Origin: an uncultured bacterium
GTDB lineage: Bacteria; Desulfobacterota; Desulfobaccia; Desulfobaccales; 0-14-0-80-60-11
Assembly: GCA_937943575.1 (NCBI GenBank)
Contig: CALEAV010000003.1
Coordinates: 1-64,000 of the forward strand
Length of the DNA: 64,000 bases
Reading direction: 5' to 3'
This document shows, in pieces, positions 28,631-36,950 of this stretch. Position 1 is the first letter of the stretch, and each line of letters starts with the position of its first letter. The position numbers and the translations under genes are program-made. The notes beneath the pieces are model-generated. The model saw only the letters and a program-made list of their open reading frames with translations, ran no database searches and had not been told where the DNA came from.

Positions 28631-30614
28631 CACCTTCTATGGCACCGACCGGCTGGACAGCCCCGCGGCCTGGGCCGCCGCCTTCGTGCTGGGAGTGCTC
28701 TTCGGGGTGGCCCTGGAGCGGGCGGGCTTCGGCAGCTCCCGGCGGCTGGCGGCCGTCTTTTATCTGGACGACCTGGCGGTCATCAAGGTGATGTTCACCG
28801 CCCTGGTGACCGCCCTGCTGGGCCTCGTGATCCTCACTGGCAGCGGCCTGTTGCCCCCCGACCAGCTCTTTTATCTCCCCACCGTCTACGGCGCCCACCT
28901 GCTGGGCGGCCTCATCCTGGGGGCCGGCTTCGCCATGGGCGGCTGGTGCCCGGGCACCGCGGCGGTGGGCCTGGCCTCCGGCAAGCTGGATGCCCTGCTG
29001 TTTCTGGCGGGGGGGATTGCCGGCTGCATCCTCTACAACGAGCTCTTCCCCTGGCTTCAGCCCCTGGCCGTCTGGGGCGAGGCCGGGGTGGATTTCCTCT
29101 ACCCGCACCTGGGCCTGAGCCAGGGGGCCGCCGCCTTCTATGTCAGCCTGCTGGCGGTCCTGGCCTTCTGGGGTTGCGAGATCCTGGAGCACCGCCGGGG
29201 GGTGGGGGGCAGACTGCTGAGCGGGCGCTTCCTGCCCACTTTCAGCCTGGCCCTGCTGGCCGCGGCGGCGGTGGCCTACCTGGTGGCGCCGGTGGACATG
29301 GCGCCGGTGAGCGCCGCCGGCCCCTCCCGGGAGGCGGAGCTCCTGGCCCGGATTGAGGCCGGGGCCGATCATCTCGAGCCGGAGGACCTGGCCGACCGGC
29401 TGCTGGCCCGGGAACCGGGCCTGGTGGTGGCGGATGTCCGGAGCGAAGCGGAGTACCAGGCCTTTCATATCCGGGGGGCCCTCCATGCGCCTCTCCCCCA
29501 GGTGCACGAGATCCTGGCGCCTTACAAGAACAAGGGGCGCATTGTCCTCTACTCCGGGGGCATGACCCATGCCGCCCAGGCCCGGGACTCCCTGGCCCGG
29601 CAGGGGTTTCGCAATGTTTACCTCCTCAGCGAGGGCCTGGCGGGTTTCCGGGAGCGGGTGCTCAAGCCCGTCTCTCTCAGAGACGAGCCCCTGGATCCGG
29701 AGAAGGCCGCCCGCATCAACGCTTGGCGGGCCTTCTTCCTGGCCGCTCCGGCGGCTGTCGGGCCGGAGCCGGCGGAGATGCCCCAGCCCCTTCCCGGCCT
29801 CATCGAGACGGAGTGGCTGGCCCAGCACCTGGGCAAACCCTGGCTCAAGATCATCGACCTGCGCAGCCAGCCGGAATACAACACCGGGCACATTCCCGGA
29901 GCCGTCTACCTGAACTATGACAGCCTGAGGGGGGTGGTGGGGGGCGTGTCCTCCATGCTCCTCCCCGCGGAGCTGCTGGCGGGTCACTTCTCCCTGTTGG
30001 GCATCACCCCCCGGGACCTGGTGGTGCTGGTGCCGGGGGAAAGGATGCACGACGCCACCCTGGTGGGCATGGCGGCGGAGCGCCTGGGGCACCGGCGCTA
30101 TGCCATTGTGCAGGGGGGCATGGCCAAGTGGCTGAAGGAGAAGCGGCCTCTCACCACCGCCCTGCCGGCGGCCGCCCCTCCCAGCTACTATCCCGTCAAT
30201 CCCGGCGCCGATGATTTCACCGTGGAGGCCCACACCGTGCTGGAGGCCAGCCGGACGGGACGGCCCCTGATCCTGGATGTGCGGCCGGTGGAATACTTCC
30301 GGGGGGAAAAATCCGAGGAAGCCCGGGCCGGCCATATCCCCGGGGCCAAAAACCGGCCCTTCAGCGAGGATGTGGCGGCGGGCCCCGAGGGGATCTTCTT
30401 CAAGCCGGCGGCGGAGCTGGCCGCGGCCTATGCCCGGCTGCTCCTGGACAAAGAGGCGCCGGTGATCGTCCACTGCCGCACCGGCCATCAGGCCAGCCAG
30501 ACCTTCTTTGTCCTGAAGCGCCTGCTGGGCTACCGGAACGTCAAGTATTACGATGCCGGCTGGAGCGAATGGGCCTCCCGGCCGGAGCTGCCGGTGGCCG
30601 CGGCGGGGAAGTGA
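28623..30614 (+). CDS. YeeE/YedE C-terminal half fused to three rhodanese-like domains
   Basis: GFAMGGWCPGTAAVGLASGKLDALLFLAGGIAG; three rhodanese-like segments, last with PVIVHCRTGHQAS; start at 28623 overlaps previous stop. Confidence 0.88.
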   Translation: MLSTFYGTDRLDSPAAWAAAFVLGVLFGVALERAGFGSSRRLAAVFYLDDLAVIKVMFTALVTALLGLVILTGSGLLPPDQLFYLPTVYGAHLLGGLILGAGFAMGGWCPGTAAVGLASGKLDALLFLAGGIAGCILYNELFPWLQPLAVWGEAGVDFLYPHLGLSQGAAAFYVSLLAVLAFWGCEILEHRRGVGGRLLSGRFLPTFSLALLAAAAVAYLVAPVDMAPVSAAGPSREAELLARIEAGADHLEPEDLADRLLAREPGLVVADVRSEAEYQAFHIRGALHAPLPQVHEILAPYKNKGRIVLYSGGMTHAAQARDSLARQGFRNVYLLSEGLAGFRERVLKPVSLRDEPLDPEKAARINAWRAFFLAAPAAVGPEPAEMPQPLPGLIETEWLAQHLGKPWLKIIDLRSQPEYNTGHIPGAVYLNYDSLRGVVGGVSSMLLPAELLAGHFSLLGITPRDLVVLVPGERMHDATLVGMAAERLGHRRYAIVQGGMAKWLKEKRPLTTALPAAAPPSYYPVNPGADDFTVEAHTVLEASRTGRPLILDVRPVEYFRGEKSEEARAGHIPGAKNRPFSEDVAAGPEGIFFKPAAELAAAYARLLLDKEAPVIVHCRTGHQASQTFFVLKRLLGYRNVKYYDAGWSEWASRPELPVAAAGK

Positions 30615-30616
30615 CC

Positions 30617-30862
30617 ATGCGGGACGACGCGGTGGTGCTGGAGGTCTTCCCCAGCCGCCTCCTGGCGGAGATGGCGGCCCAGCTCCTGGCCCAGGAGGGC
30701 ATCGACTGCCTGATTCTGGCCGATGATGCCGGGGGCGCTTATCCCCCCCTGCAGGCCATCCGGGGGGTCCGGCTCCTGGTGGATGCCGCGGATGCCTTCC
30801 GGGCCCGGCAGCTTCTGGAGGCTGCCCCCCTGCCGGAGGAAGACATCCCTCCGCCTGACTGA
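30617..30862 (+). CDS. DUF2007-like small protein
   Basis: VVLEVFPSRLLAEMAAQLLAQEGIDCLILADDAGG...GVRLLVDAADAFRARQLLE. Confidence 0.65.
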   Translation: MRDDAVVLEVFPSRLLAEMAAQLLAQEGIDCLILADDAGGAYPPLQAIRGVRLLVDAADAFRARQLLEAAPLPEEDIPPPD

Positions 30863-30948
30863 GCCTGGGCCGGCAAGGGACCCTCGGGGACAGTCGCCGA
30901 CCCTCTTAAACGGCGGCTTTTCCAGCAAATTCGCTTCAGGGAGACGGC

Positions 30949-32364
30949 ATGCTCTTTCAGGGCTGTGAAATCGGGGTGGCGGGCCTGGGCGTCATGGGCC
31001 GCAATCTGGCCCTCAATCTGGATGACCATGGCGTGGAGGTGGCGGTCTACAACCGCACCCCGGACAGAACCCGGGAGTTCCTGGCCAACGAGGCCGCCGG
31101 CCGGCGCATCCGGGGGGCCTACGACCTGAAGGAATTCGTGGGGCTGCTGCGCAAACCCCGGGCGCTCCTTCTCATGGTCAAGGCCGGGCCGCCGGTGGAC
31201 CAGATGCTCCGGGAACTCCTGCCCCTGCTGGAGGCCGGGGACCTGGTCATCGATGGCGGCAACTCCCACTTCACCGACACCGCCCGCCGGGAGCGCATCC
31301 TGGCCAAAAAGGGTCTCCTGTACCTGGGGTTGGGGGTCTCCGGGGGCGAAAAGGGGGCCCGCTTCGGCCCCAGCCTCATGCCCGGGGGGGCCCGCAAGGG
31401 CTATGACCGGGTGGAGCCCTTCCTCACCGCCATCGCCGCCCAGGTGAACGGCGAGCCCTGTGTCACTTATCTTGGCACCGGCGCCGCCGGCCACTACGTC
31501 AAGATGGTGCATAACGGCATCGAGTATGCCCTCATGCAGCTGTTGGCGGAGTGCTATGACCTCCTGAAGCGGGGGCTGGGCTTCACCGCCCCGGAGCTGG
31601 CCCGGGTGTTCGACTCCTGGCAGCAGGGGCGCCTGCAGTCCTTCCTGGTGGAAATCACTGCCAACATCTTCCGGAGACAGGACGACCTCACCGGCCAGCC
31701 CCTGGTGGAGCTGATCCTGGACGCTGCCGGCGCCAAGGGCACCGGCAAGTGGTCCTCCTGGGACGCCATGGACCTCATGGTACCCACCCCCACCATCGAC
31801 GTGGCGGTGACCATGCGGGACCTGTCCGCCCACCGGGAGGAGCGCCAGGAGATCGCCCGCCTCCTGGGCCCGCCGGCGCCCCAGGATCAGGTGGAGCGGG
31901 AAGAATTCCTGCGCCGGCTGGAAAACGCCTTTTTCGCCGCCATGGTGGTCTCCTACGCCCAGGGGCTGGCCCAGATCCGGCAGGCCTCCCTGGCCTATCA
32001 CTTCGGGGTCAATCTGGAGGCGGTGGCCCGGGTCTGGCGTGGCGGCTGCATCATCCGGGCCCGCCTGCTGGAGGACATCCGCAGCGCCCTGCAGATCCGC
32101 TCAGACCTCCCCAACCTGCTCCTCGACCCCCATCTGGGGGAGATGGTGCGAGCCTGTGAGGCGGACTGGCGGGCGGTGGTGAGCCAGGCCGTCTCCTGGG
32201 GTCTGCCGGCGCCGGCCTTCATGGTCTCCCTGGCCTACTACGACGCCTTCCGCAGCCCCTGGCTGCCCGCCAACCTCATCCAGGCGCAGCGGGATTACTT
32301 CGGGGCCCACACCTACGAGAGGGTGGACCGCCCCGGCACCTTCCACACCGACTGGGAGGAGTAA
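30949..32364 (+). CDS. gnd: 6-phosphogluconate dehydrogenase, decarboxylating
   Basis: GLGVMGRNLALNL, LGLGVSGGEKGARFGPSLMPGG, KMVHNGIEYALMQLLAE, GTGKWSSWDAM. Confidence 0.95.
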   Translation: MLFQGCEIGVAGLGVMGRNLALNLDDHGVEVAVYNRTPDRTREFLANEAAGRRIRGAYDLKEFVGLLRKPRALLLMVKAGPPVDQMLRELLPLLEAGDLVIDGGNSHFTDTARRERILAKKGLLYLGLGVSGGEKGARFGPSLMPGGARKGYDRVEPFLTAIAAQVNGEPCVTYLGTGAAGHYVKMVHNGIEYALMQLLAECYDLLKRGLGFTAPELARVFDSWQQGRLQSFLVEITANIFRRQDDLTGQPLVELILDAAGAKGTGKWSSWDAMDLMVPTPTIDVAVTMRDLSAHREERQEIARLLGPPAPQDQVEREEFLRRLENAFFAAMVVSYAQGLAQIRQASLAYHFGVNLEAVARVWRGGCIIRARLLEDIRSALQIRSDLPNLLLDPHLGEMVRACEADWRAVVSQAVSWGLPAPAFMVSLAYYDAFRSPWLPANLIQAQRDYFGAHTYERVDRPGTFHTDWEE

Positions 32365-32382
32365 GCGGCAGGGGAGGGGGGC

Positions 32383-33168
32383 ATGTCCGGGAGGGGGGCG
32401 ACGGGCGAAGAGGTGCCGGGCGGCAGGCAGGTCAGGGTGGAGGTCTTCCCGGATAGTGAGCGGCTGAGCGCCGCCGCCGCCTCCCTGGTGGCGGCCCAGG
32501 CGATCGAAGCCATCCGCGCCCGGGGGCGCTTTTTGTGGGCCCTGGCCGGCGGCACCACCCCGGCCCGCACCTATGAGCGCCTGGCTGAGCCCCCTCACCG
32601 GGAGCAGATCGACTGGGGAAAGGTGGAGGTCTTCTTCGGGGATGAGCGCTGCGTGCCCCCGGCGGATCCCCGGAGCAACTACCGGCTGGCCGAGGAGAAG
32701 CTCATCTCCCGGGTGCCTCTGCCGGCGGCCCAGGTGCACCGCCTGGCCTGCGCAAGCGACCCGGAGGGGGAGGCCCGGCGGTACGAGGGCCTGCTGCGGC
32801 GCACGTTCCAGGGACGGCCCTGGGGTTTTGATCTGGCGCTTCTGGGTTTGGGCGCCGATGGCCATACCGCCTCCCTCTTCCCGGGGCTGCTGCCCCCTGC
32901 CGGACCATGGGTGGCGGTGGTGGCCCGGCCCGGGGAGGACTTCCGGCGCCTCACCCTCACCCCGGCGGCCCTGAATCAGAGCCGCCTCCTGGTCTTTCTG
33001 GTGACCGGCCGGGAAAAGGCCGAGGCCCTGCAAGCGGTGCTGAAAGGTGAGGAGGCGATGGCCGATTCGCCGGTGCCTCTGCTCAGGCCCCGGGCCGGGG
33101 AGATCCTTTGGCTGGCGGACCGGCAGGCCGCGGCCTTGCTGCCCCTGGATTGGACGCCCTTTCGATAA
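32383..33168 (+). CDS. pgl: 6-phosphogluconolactonase
   Basis: ALAGGTTPARTYERL, FFGDERCVPP, LGLGADGHTASLFPG. Confidence 0.93.
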   Translation: MSGRGATGEEVPGGRQVRVEVFPDSERLSAAAASLVAAQAIEAIRARGRFLWALAGGTTPARTYERLAEPPHREQIDWGKVEVFFGDERCVPPADPRSNYRLAEEKLISRVPLPAAQVHRLACASDPEGEARRYEGLLRRTFQGRPWGFDLALLGLGADGHTASLFPGLLPPAGPWVAVVARPGEDFRRLTLTPAALNQSRLLVFLVTGREKAEALQAVLKGEEAMADSPVPLLRPRAGEILWLADRQAAALLPLDWTPFR

Positions 33169-33181
33169 AGAGTGATTGCCC

Positions 33182-33892
33182 ATGAAACACCTGATCTCCG
33201 CCTCCATCCTCTCCGCCGACTTCGGCCGCCTGGCGGAGGAGATCCACCGGGCTGAGGAGGCCGGGGTGGACTGGATCCACGTGGACGTCATGGACGGCCA
33301 CTTTGTCCCCAACCTCACCATCGGCGTGCCGGTGGTAAAGGCCATCCGCAAATGCACCCGCCTGCCGTTGGATGTGCACCTGATGATCAGCAACCCGGAG
33401 CAGTATCTGGAGGCCTATGTGGACGCCGGGGCCGACTGGCTGGGCATCCACGTGGAGGCCGCCGTGCACCTGGAGCGCCAGGTGGCCCGCATCCGGGAGC
33501 TGGGGGCCAAGGCCACCGTCACCCTCAACCCCGCCACCTCCCTCACCACCCTGGACGTCATCCTCCCGGAGGTGGACATGGTGCTCCTCATGACCGTCAA
33601 TCCGGGCTTCAGCGGCCAGAAGTTCATCCCCGCCACCCTCCCCAAGATCCGGCGGCTGAGACAGATGATCGATGAGCAGGGCCTCAAGGTGCTCCTGGAG
33701 GTGGACGGCGGGGTGCACCGGGACACCATTGCGGCCATCGCCGCCGCCGGTGCCGATGTCATTGTCTCCGGCTCCGGCATCTTCAATGACCATGATATCC
33801 GGGACAACGTCCGCTTCTTGCGGGAGGCCCTGGCCCGCCACGGCCGCCGGGAGGGAAATTCAGGCTTGGGGGTGACACATGCCCGCGGCTGA
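33182..33892 (+). CDS. rpe: Ribulose-phosphate 3-epimerase
   Basis: ISASILSADFGRLAEEI, HVDVMDGHFVPNLTIG, LMTVNPGFSGQKF, EVDGGVHRDT. Confidence 0.95.
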   Translation: MKHLISASILSADFGRLAEEIHRAEEAGVDWIHVDVMDGHFVPNLTIGVPVVKAIRKCTRLPLDVHLMISNPEQYLEAYVDAGADWLGIHVEAAVHLERQVARIRELGAKATVTLNPATSLTTLDVILPEVDMVLLMTVNPGFSGQKFIPATLPKIRRLRQMIDEQGLKVLLEVDGGVHRDTIAAIAAAGADVIVSGSGIFNDHDIRDNVRFLREALARHGRREGNSGLGVTHARG

Positions 33893-35456
33893 TCCCCCTG
33901 AGGGAGCCTCGACTGTTGCCACAATCCAGGCCCAAGCCCCCGACCTGGGGCTTCCGGAGGAATTCTGCCTCTTCACCGGCCCTTTGGACCCCTGCATCCT
34001 GGTGATCTTCGGCGCCTCCGGCGACCTGGCCGGCCGCAAGCTCCTGCCTGCCCTCTTTTCCCTCTTCCGCCAGGGTGCCCTTCCCCGGCCCTTTCTGGTG
34101 GTGGGCTGTGCCCGCACGGAGTTCAGCAGTGACTCCTTCCGGGTCGCTGTATGGGAGAGACTGCAGGCCCAGGGAGCGGCGGAGGGCGCCGCCTGGGAGC
34201 ATTTCGCCCCCCATTTGCACTATCTCTCCTTTGATTACTCCTCCCTGGCGAGCTACGTGCTCCTGAACAATTTTCTGCAGGAGCTGGAAAAGCAGCACCA
34301 CACCCGGGGCAACCGCATCTTCTACCTGGCCGTGCCCCCATCCCTCTATCAGGAGGTGGCCCTCCTTCTGCACCAGGCGGGGATGGCGGAGCAATGGGTG
34401 CGGGGCCAGGGCTGGGCCCGCATCGTGGTGGAGAAACCCTTCGGTCGGGATCTGGCCAGCGCCGTGGAGCTCAACCGCACCCTGCGCCAGGGCTTCGGCG
34501 AGGAGCAGATCTTCCGCATCGACCATTACATGGCCAAGGAGACGGTGCAGAACGTCCTCATCTTCCGGTTCGCCAACACCATCTTTGAACCCCTCTGGCA
34601 CCGCCACTACATCGAGCAGGTGGGCATCATCGCCGCGGAGACCCTGGGCGTGGAGCAGCGGGCCTCCTTTTACGAGGAGACCGGGGTGCTCCGGGACATG
34701 TTCCAGAACCATATGCTCCAGCTTTTGGCCCTCATCGCCATGGAGCCGCCGTCGCTCTTTGAAGCCCAGCGGGTGCGGGATGAAAAGGCCAAGGTCTTCC
34801 GCTCCCTCAAGCCCCTGGAGATGCCCTTGGCCCCGGGGACGGTGGTCCTGGGCCAGTACACTGCCGGGGAGGCCAACGGCCGGCGGGTGCCCGGTTACCG
34901 GGAGGAGCCGGGGGTGAGCCCCCACTCCCTCACTCCCACCTTCGCCCTCCTCACCGTCCACCTGGACAACTGGCGCTGGCAGGGCGTGCCGTTTTATCTC
35001 CTCTCCGGTAAGCGCCTGGCCAAAAAGATCACCCGCATCGTCATCCAGTTCCGGGAGGTGCCCCATTCCCTCTTCCGCAACGTGCACCTGGGCCCCATCC
35101 AGCCGAACCGCCTCATCATCGGCATCCACCCGGAGGAGAACATCACCCTCACCTTTGAGACCAAAAACCCCGGCGCCGTGGTCTGCCTGCGCCGGGTCAC
35201 CATGGAGTTCCCCTATTACCAGAATTACCGGGGGCCCATCCTGGAGGCGTACGAAAAATCCCTCCTGGACGTCATCCAGGGGGACCAGATGCTCTTTTGG
35301 CGGCAGGACGCGGTGGAGCTGGCTTGGCAATACCTGGACCCCCTCGTCCATGCCTGCGAAAGCTGCCCAGACCTGGCCCACCTCCTCAGGTTCTATCCCG
35401 CCGGCTCCTGGGGCCCGCCGGAGGCGGCCGCAATGAGCGCGGGGTGGGGGCTCTGA
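33879..35456 (+). CDS. zwf: Glucose-6-phosphate 1-dehydrogenase
   Basis: VIFGASGDLAGRKLLPAL, VVEKPFGRDL, RIDHYMAKETVQN. Confidence 0.95.
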   Translation: MPAADPPEGASTVATIQAQAPDLGLPEEFCLFTGPLDPCILVIFGASGDLAGRKLLPALFSLFRQGALPRPFLVVGCARTEFSSDSFRVAVWERLQAQGAAEGAAWEHFAPHLHYLSFDYSSLASYVLLNNFLQELEKQHHTRGNRIFYLAVPPSLYQEVALLLHQAGMAEQWVRGQGWARIVVEKPFGRDLASAVELNRTLRQGFGEEQIFRIDHYMAKETVQNVLIFRFANTIFEPLWHRHYIEQVGIIAAETLGVEQRASFYEETGVLRDMFQNHMLQLLALIAMEPPSLFEAQRVRDEKAKVFRSLKPLEMPLAPGTVVLGQYTAGEANGRRVPGYREEPGVSPHSLTPTFALLTVHLDNWRWQGVPFYLLSGKRLAKKITRIVIQFREVPHSLFRNVHLGPIQPNRLIIGIHPEENITLTFETKNPGAVVCLRRVTMEFPYYQNYRGPILEAYEKSLLDVIQGDQMLFWRQDAVELAWQYLDPLVHACESCPDLAHLLRFYPAGSWGPPEAAAMSAGWGL

Positions 35457-35551
35457 GAGAGGGCCCGGTGCCCCGATGTGCCGGAGGGGGCGGGCGGGGG
35501 CTGCCGTTGGGCCGGCCTGCCCGCAAAATCAGTTTCCGGCCCCGGGCGTGA

Positions 35552-36283
35552 TCAGCCCTTCACCCCCACATGGATCACGGCGATGCCCCGGGTGAGGGGA
35601 ACCCAGGTGACCCGGCTGAAGCCCAGTTCGCTGAGGAGGGCGGCCAGCTCCGGGGCGGTGGGGAAGGCCCGGATGGAAGTGGTGAGGTAGGCATACGCCT
35701 GGGCATTGCCGGCGATGATTTTCCCGGCCAGGGGGATGAGGAAGCGGGAATAGAGCTCATAGAGGCGGGCAAACCAGGCCGGGGTGGGATGGGAAAACTC
35801 CAGGCAGACCAGGCGGCCGCCGGGCTTGAGCACCCGGTGCATCTCCCTCAGTCCCTGGGCCATGTCTGCGAGGTTGCGGACCCCGAAGCCCACGATGACC
35901 CCGTCCAGACGGTCGTCGGGCAGGGGAAGGCGCAGGACGTCGCCCTGGATGGGGTGGATAAGGTGCCCCCCGCAAGTGGCCGCCGCCTTCTCCCGGCCCA
36001 CCCCCAGCATCTCCCGGGTGAAATCAATGAGATACACCCGGCCGTGGGGGGCCACCCGGGGGGCGGCCAAGATGGCCAGGTCCCCGGTGCCGCCGCACAG
36101 GTCCGCCACCCGGGCCCCGGGCTGGAGCTTCAGACAGCGCACCGCCTGCCGCTTCCAGGCCCGCTGCACACCGAAGCTCAGAATGTCATTGGCCAGGTCG
36201 TAGCGCCGGGCAATGGCCCCGAAATAGCGCCGCACCGCCATCGCCTTGCCCGGCCCCGGCGCCTGGGCCTCCGTGTGTCCCAT
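35552..36283 (-). CDS. ubiE: Demethylmenaquinone / ubiquinone biosynthesis methyltransferase
   Basis: VADLCGGTGDLAIL, GVRNLADMAQGLREMHRVLKPGGRLVCLEFS. Confidence 0.92.
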   Translation of the reverse strand: MGHTEAQAPGPGKAMAVRRYFGAIARRYDLANDILSFGVQRAWKRQAVRCLKLQPGARVADLCGGTGDLAILAAPRVAPHGRVYLIDFTREMLGVGREKAAATCGGHLIHPIQGDVLRLPLPDDRLDGVIVGFGVRNLADMAQGLREMHRVLKPGGRLVCLEFSHPTPAWFARLYELYSRFLIPLAGKIIAGNAQAYAYLTTSIRAFPTAPELAALLSELGFSRVTWVPLTRGIAVIHVGVKG

Positions 36284-36491
36284 GGGTGAGCGTCGCAGAA
36301 GGGTTTTTGCGGGGGGACGGGGGCTCGGGCCCACCGCCTTCCTCAAGCCCCCTTACCCCCCGGGTAGTTGGGGGAGAGCTGGGGGAGACGGAGCCGAGGG
36401 ATTGGCAAACCCGGACCTCCCTCCCACGGGCTCATTATACCACTCCTGGTCGCCGGAGGCAGATCGTGGTCAGGAAAAGCGAGGGAAAATA

Positions 36492-36944
36492 ATGGCGGAG
36501 CGGGAAAGGTTGCTGGAGGTGATCCGGCATCTCCTGGATTCTCAGCCGCTGGCGGTGCTGGCCACCCAGAACCAGGGGCAGCCCTATGCCAATCTCATGG
36601 CCTTTGCCGCCACCGCGGATCTGCGCCAGGTGATCTTTGCCACCCGGCGGGATACCCACAAGTTCGCCAACCTGCTGGCCGACCCCCGGGTGGCGCTGCT
36701 GGTGGACAGCCGCACCAACCGGCCGGAGGATTTTCGCGACGCCGCCGCGGTCACCCTCCTCGGCCGGGCCCGGGAGCTCATCGGCCGGGAGCGTCAACCG
36801 CACCTGGAGCTTTACCTGGCGAAGCACCCGTATCTGGCGGAGTTCGTGGCCCAGCCCGGGTGCGCCCTCCTCATGGTGGCGGTGGAGCGCCTGGTGCTGG
36901 TGACCCACTTCCAGGAGGTGCATCAGCTTCACCCGCCCTTCTAA
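36492..36944 (+). CDS. Pyridoxamine 5'-phosphate oxidase-like flavoprotein
   Basis: PLAVLATQNQGQPYANLMAFAAT...KFANLLADPRVALLVDSR. Confidence 0.8.
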   Translation: MAERERLLEVIRHLLDSQPLAVLATQNQGQPYANLMAFAATADLRQVIFATRRDTHKFANLLADPRVALLVDSRTNRPEDFRDAAAVTLLGRARELIGRERQPHLELYLAKHPYLAEFVAQPGCALLMVAVERLVLVTHFQEVHQLHPPF

Positions 36945-36950
36945 GCCGCC

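Noticed and set aside
28563-30488. 641-aa minus-strand ORF
   Set aside because: Antisense to the YeeE-rhodanese fusion; shadow-ORF composition.
33783-35381. 532-aa minus-strand ORF
   Set aside because: Antisense to zwf; no family motif.
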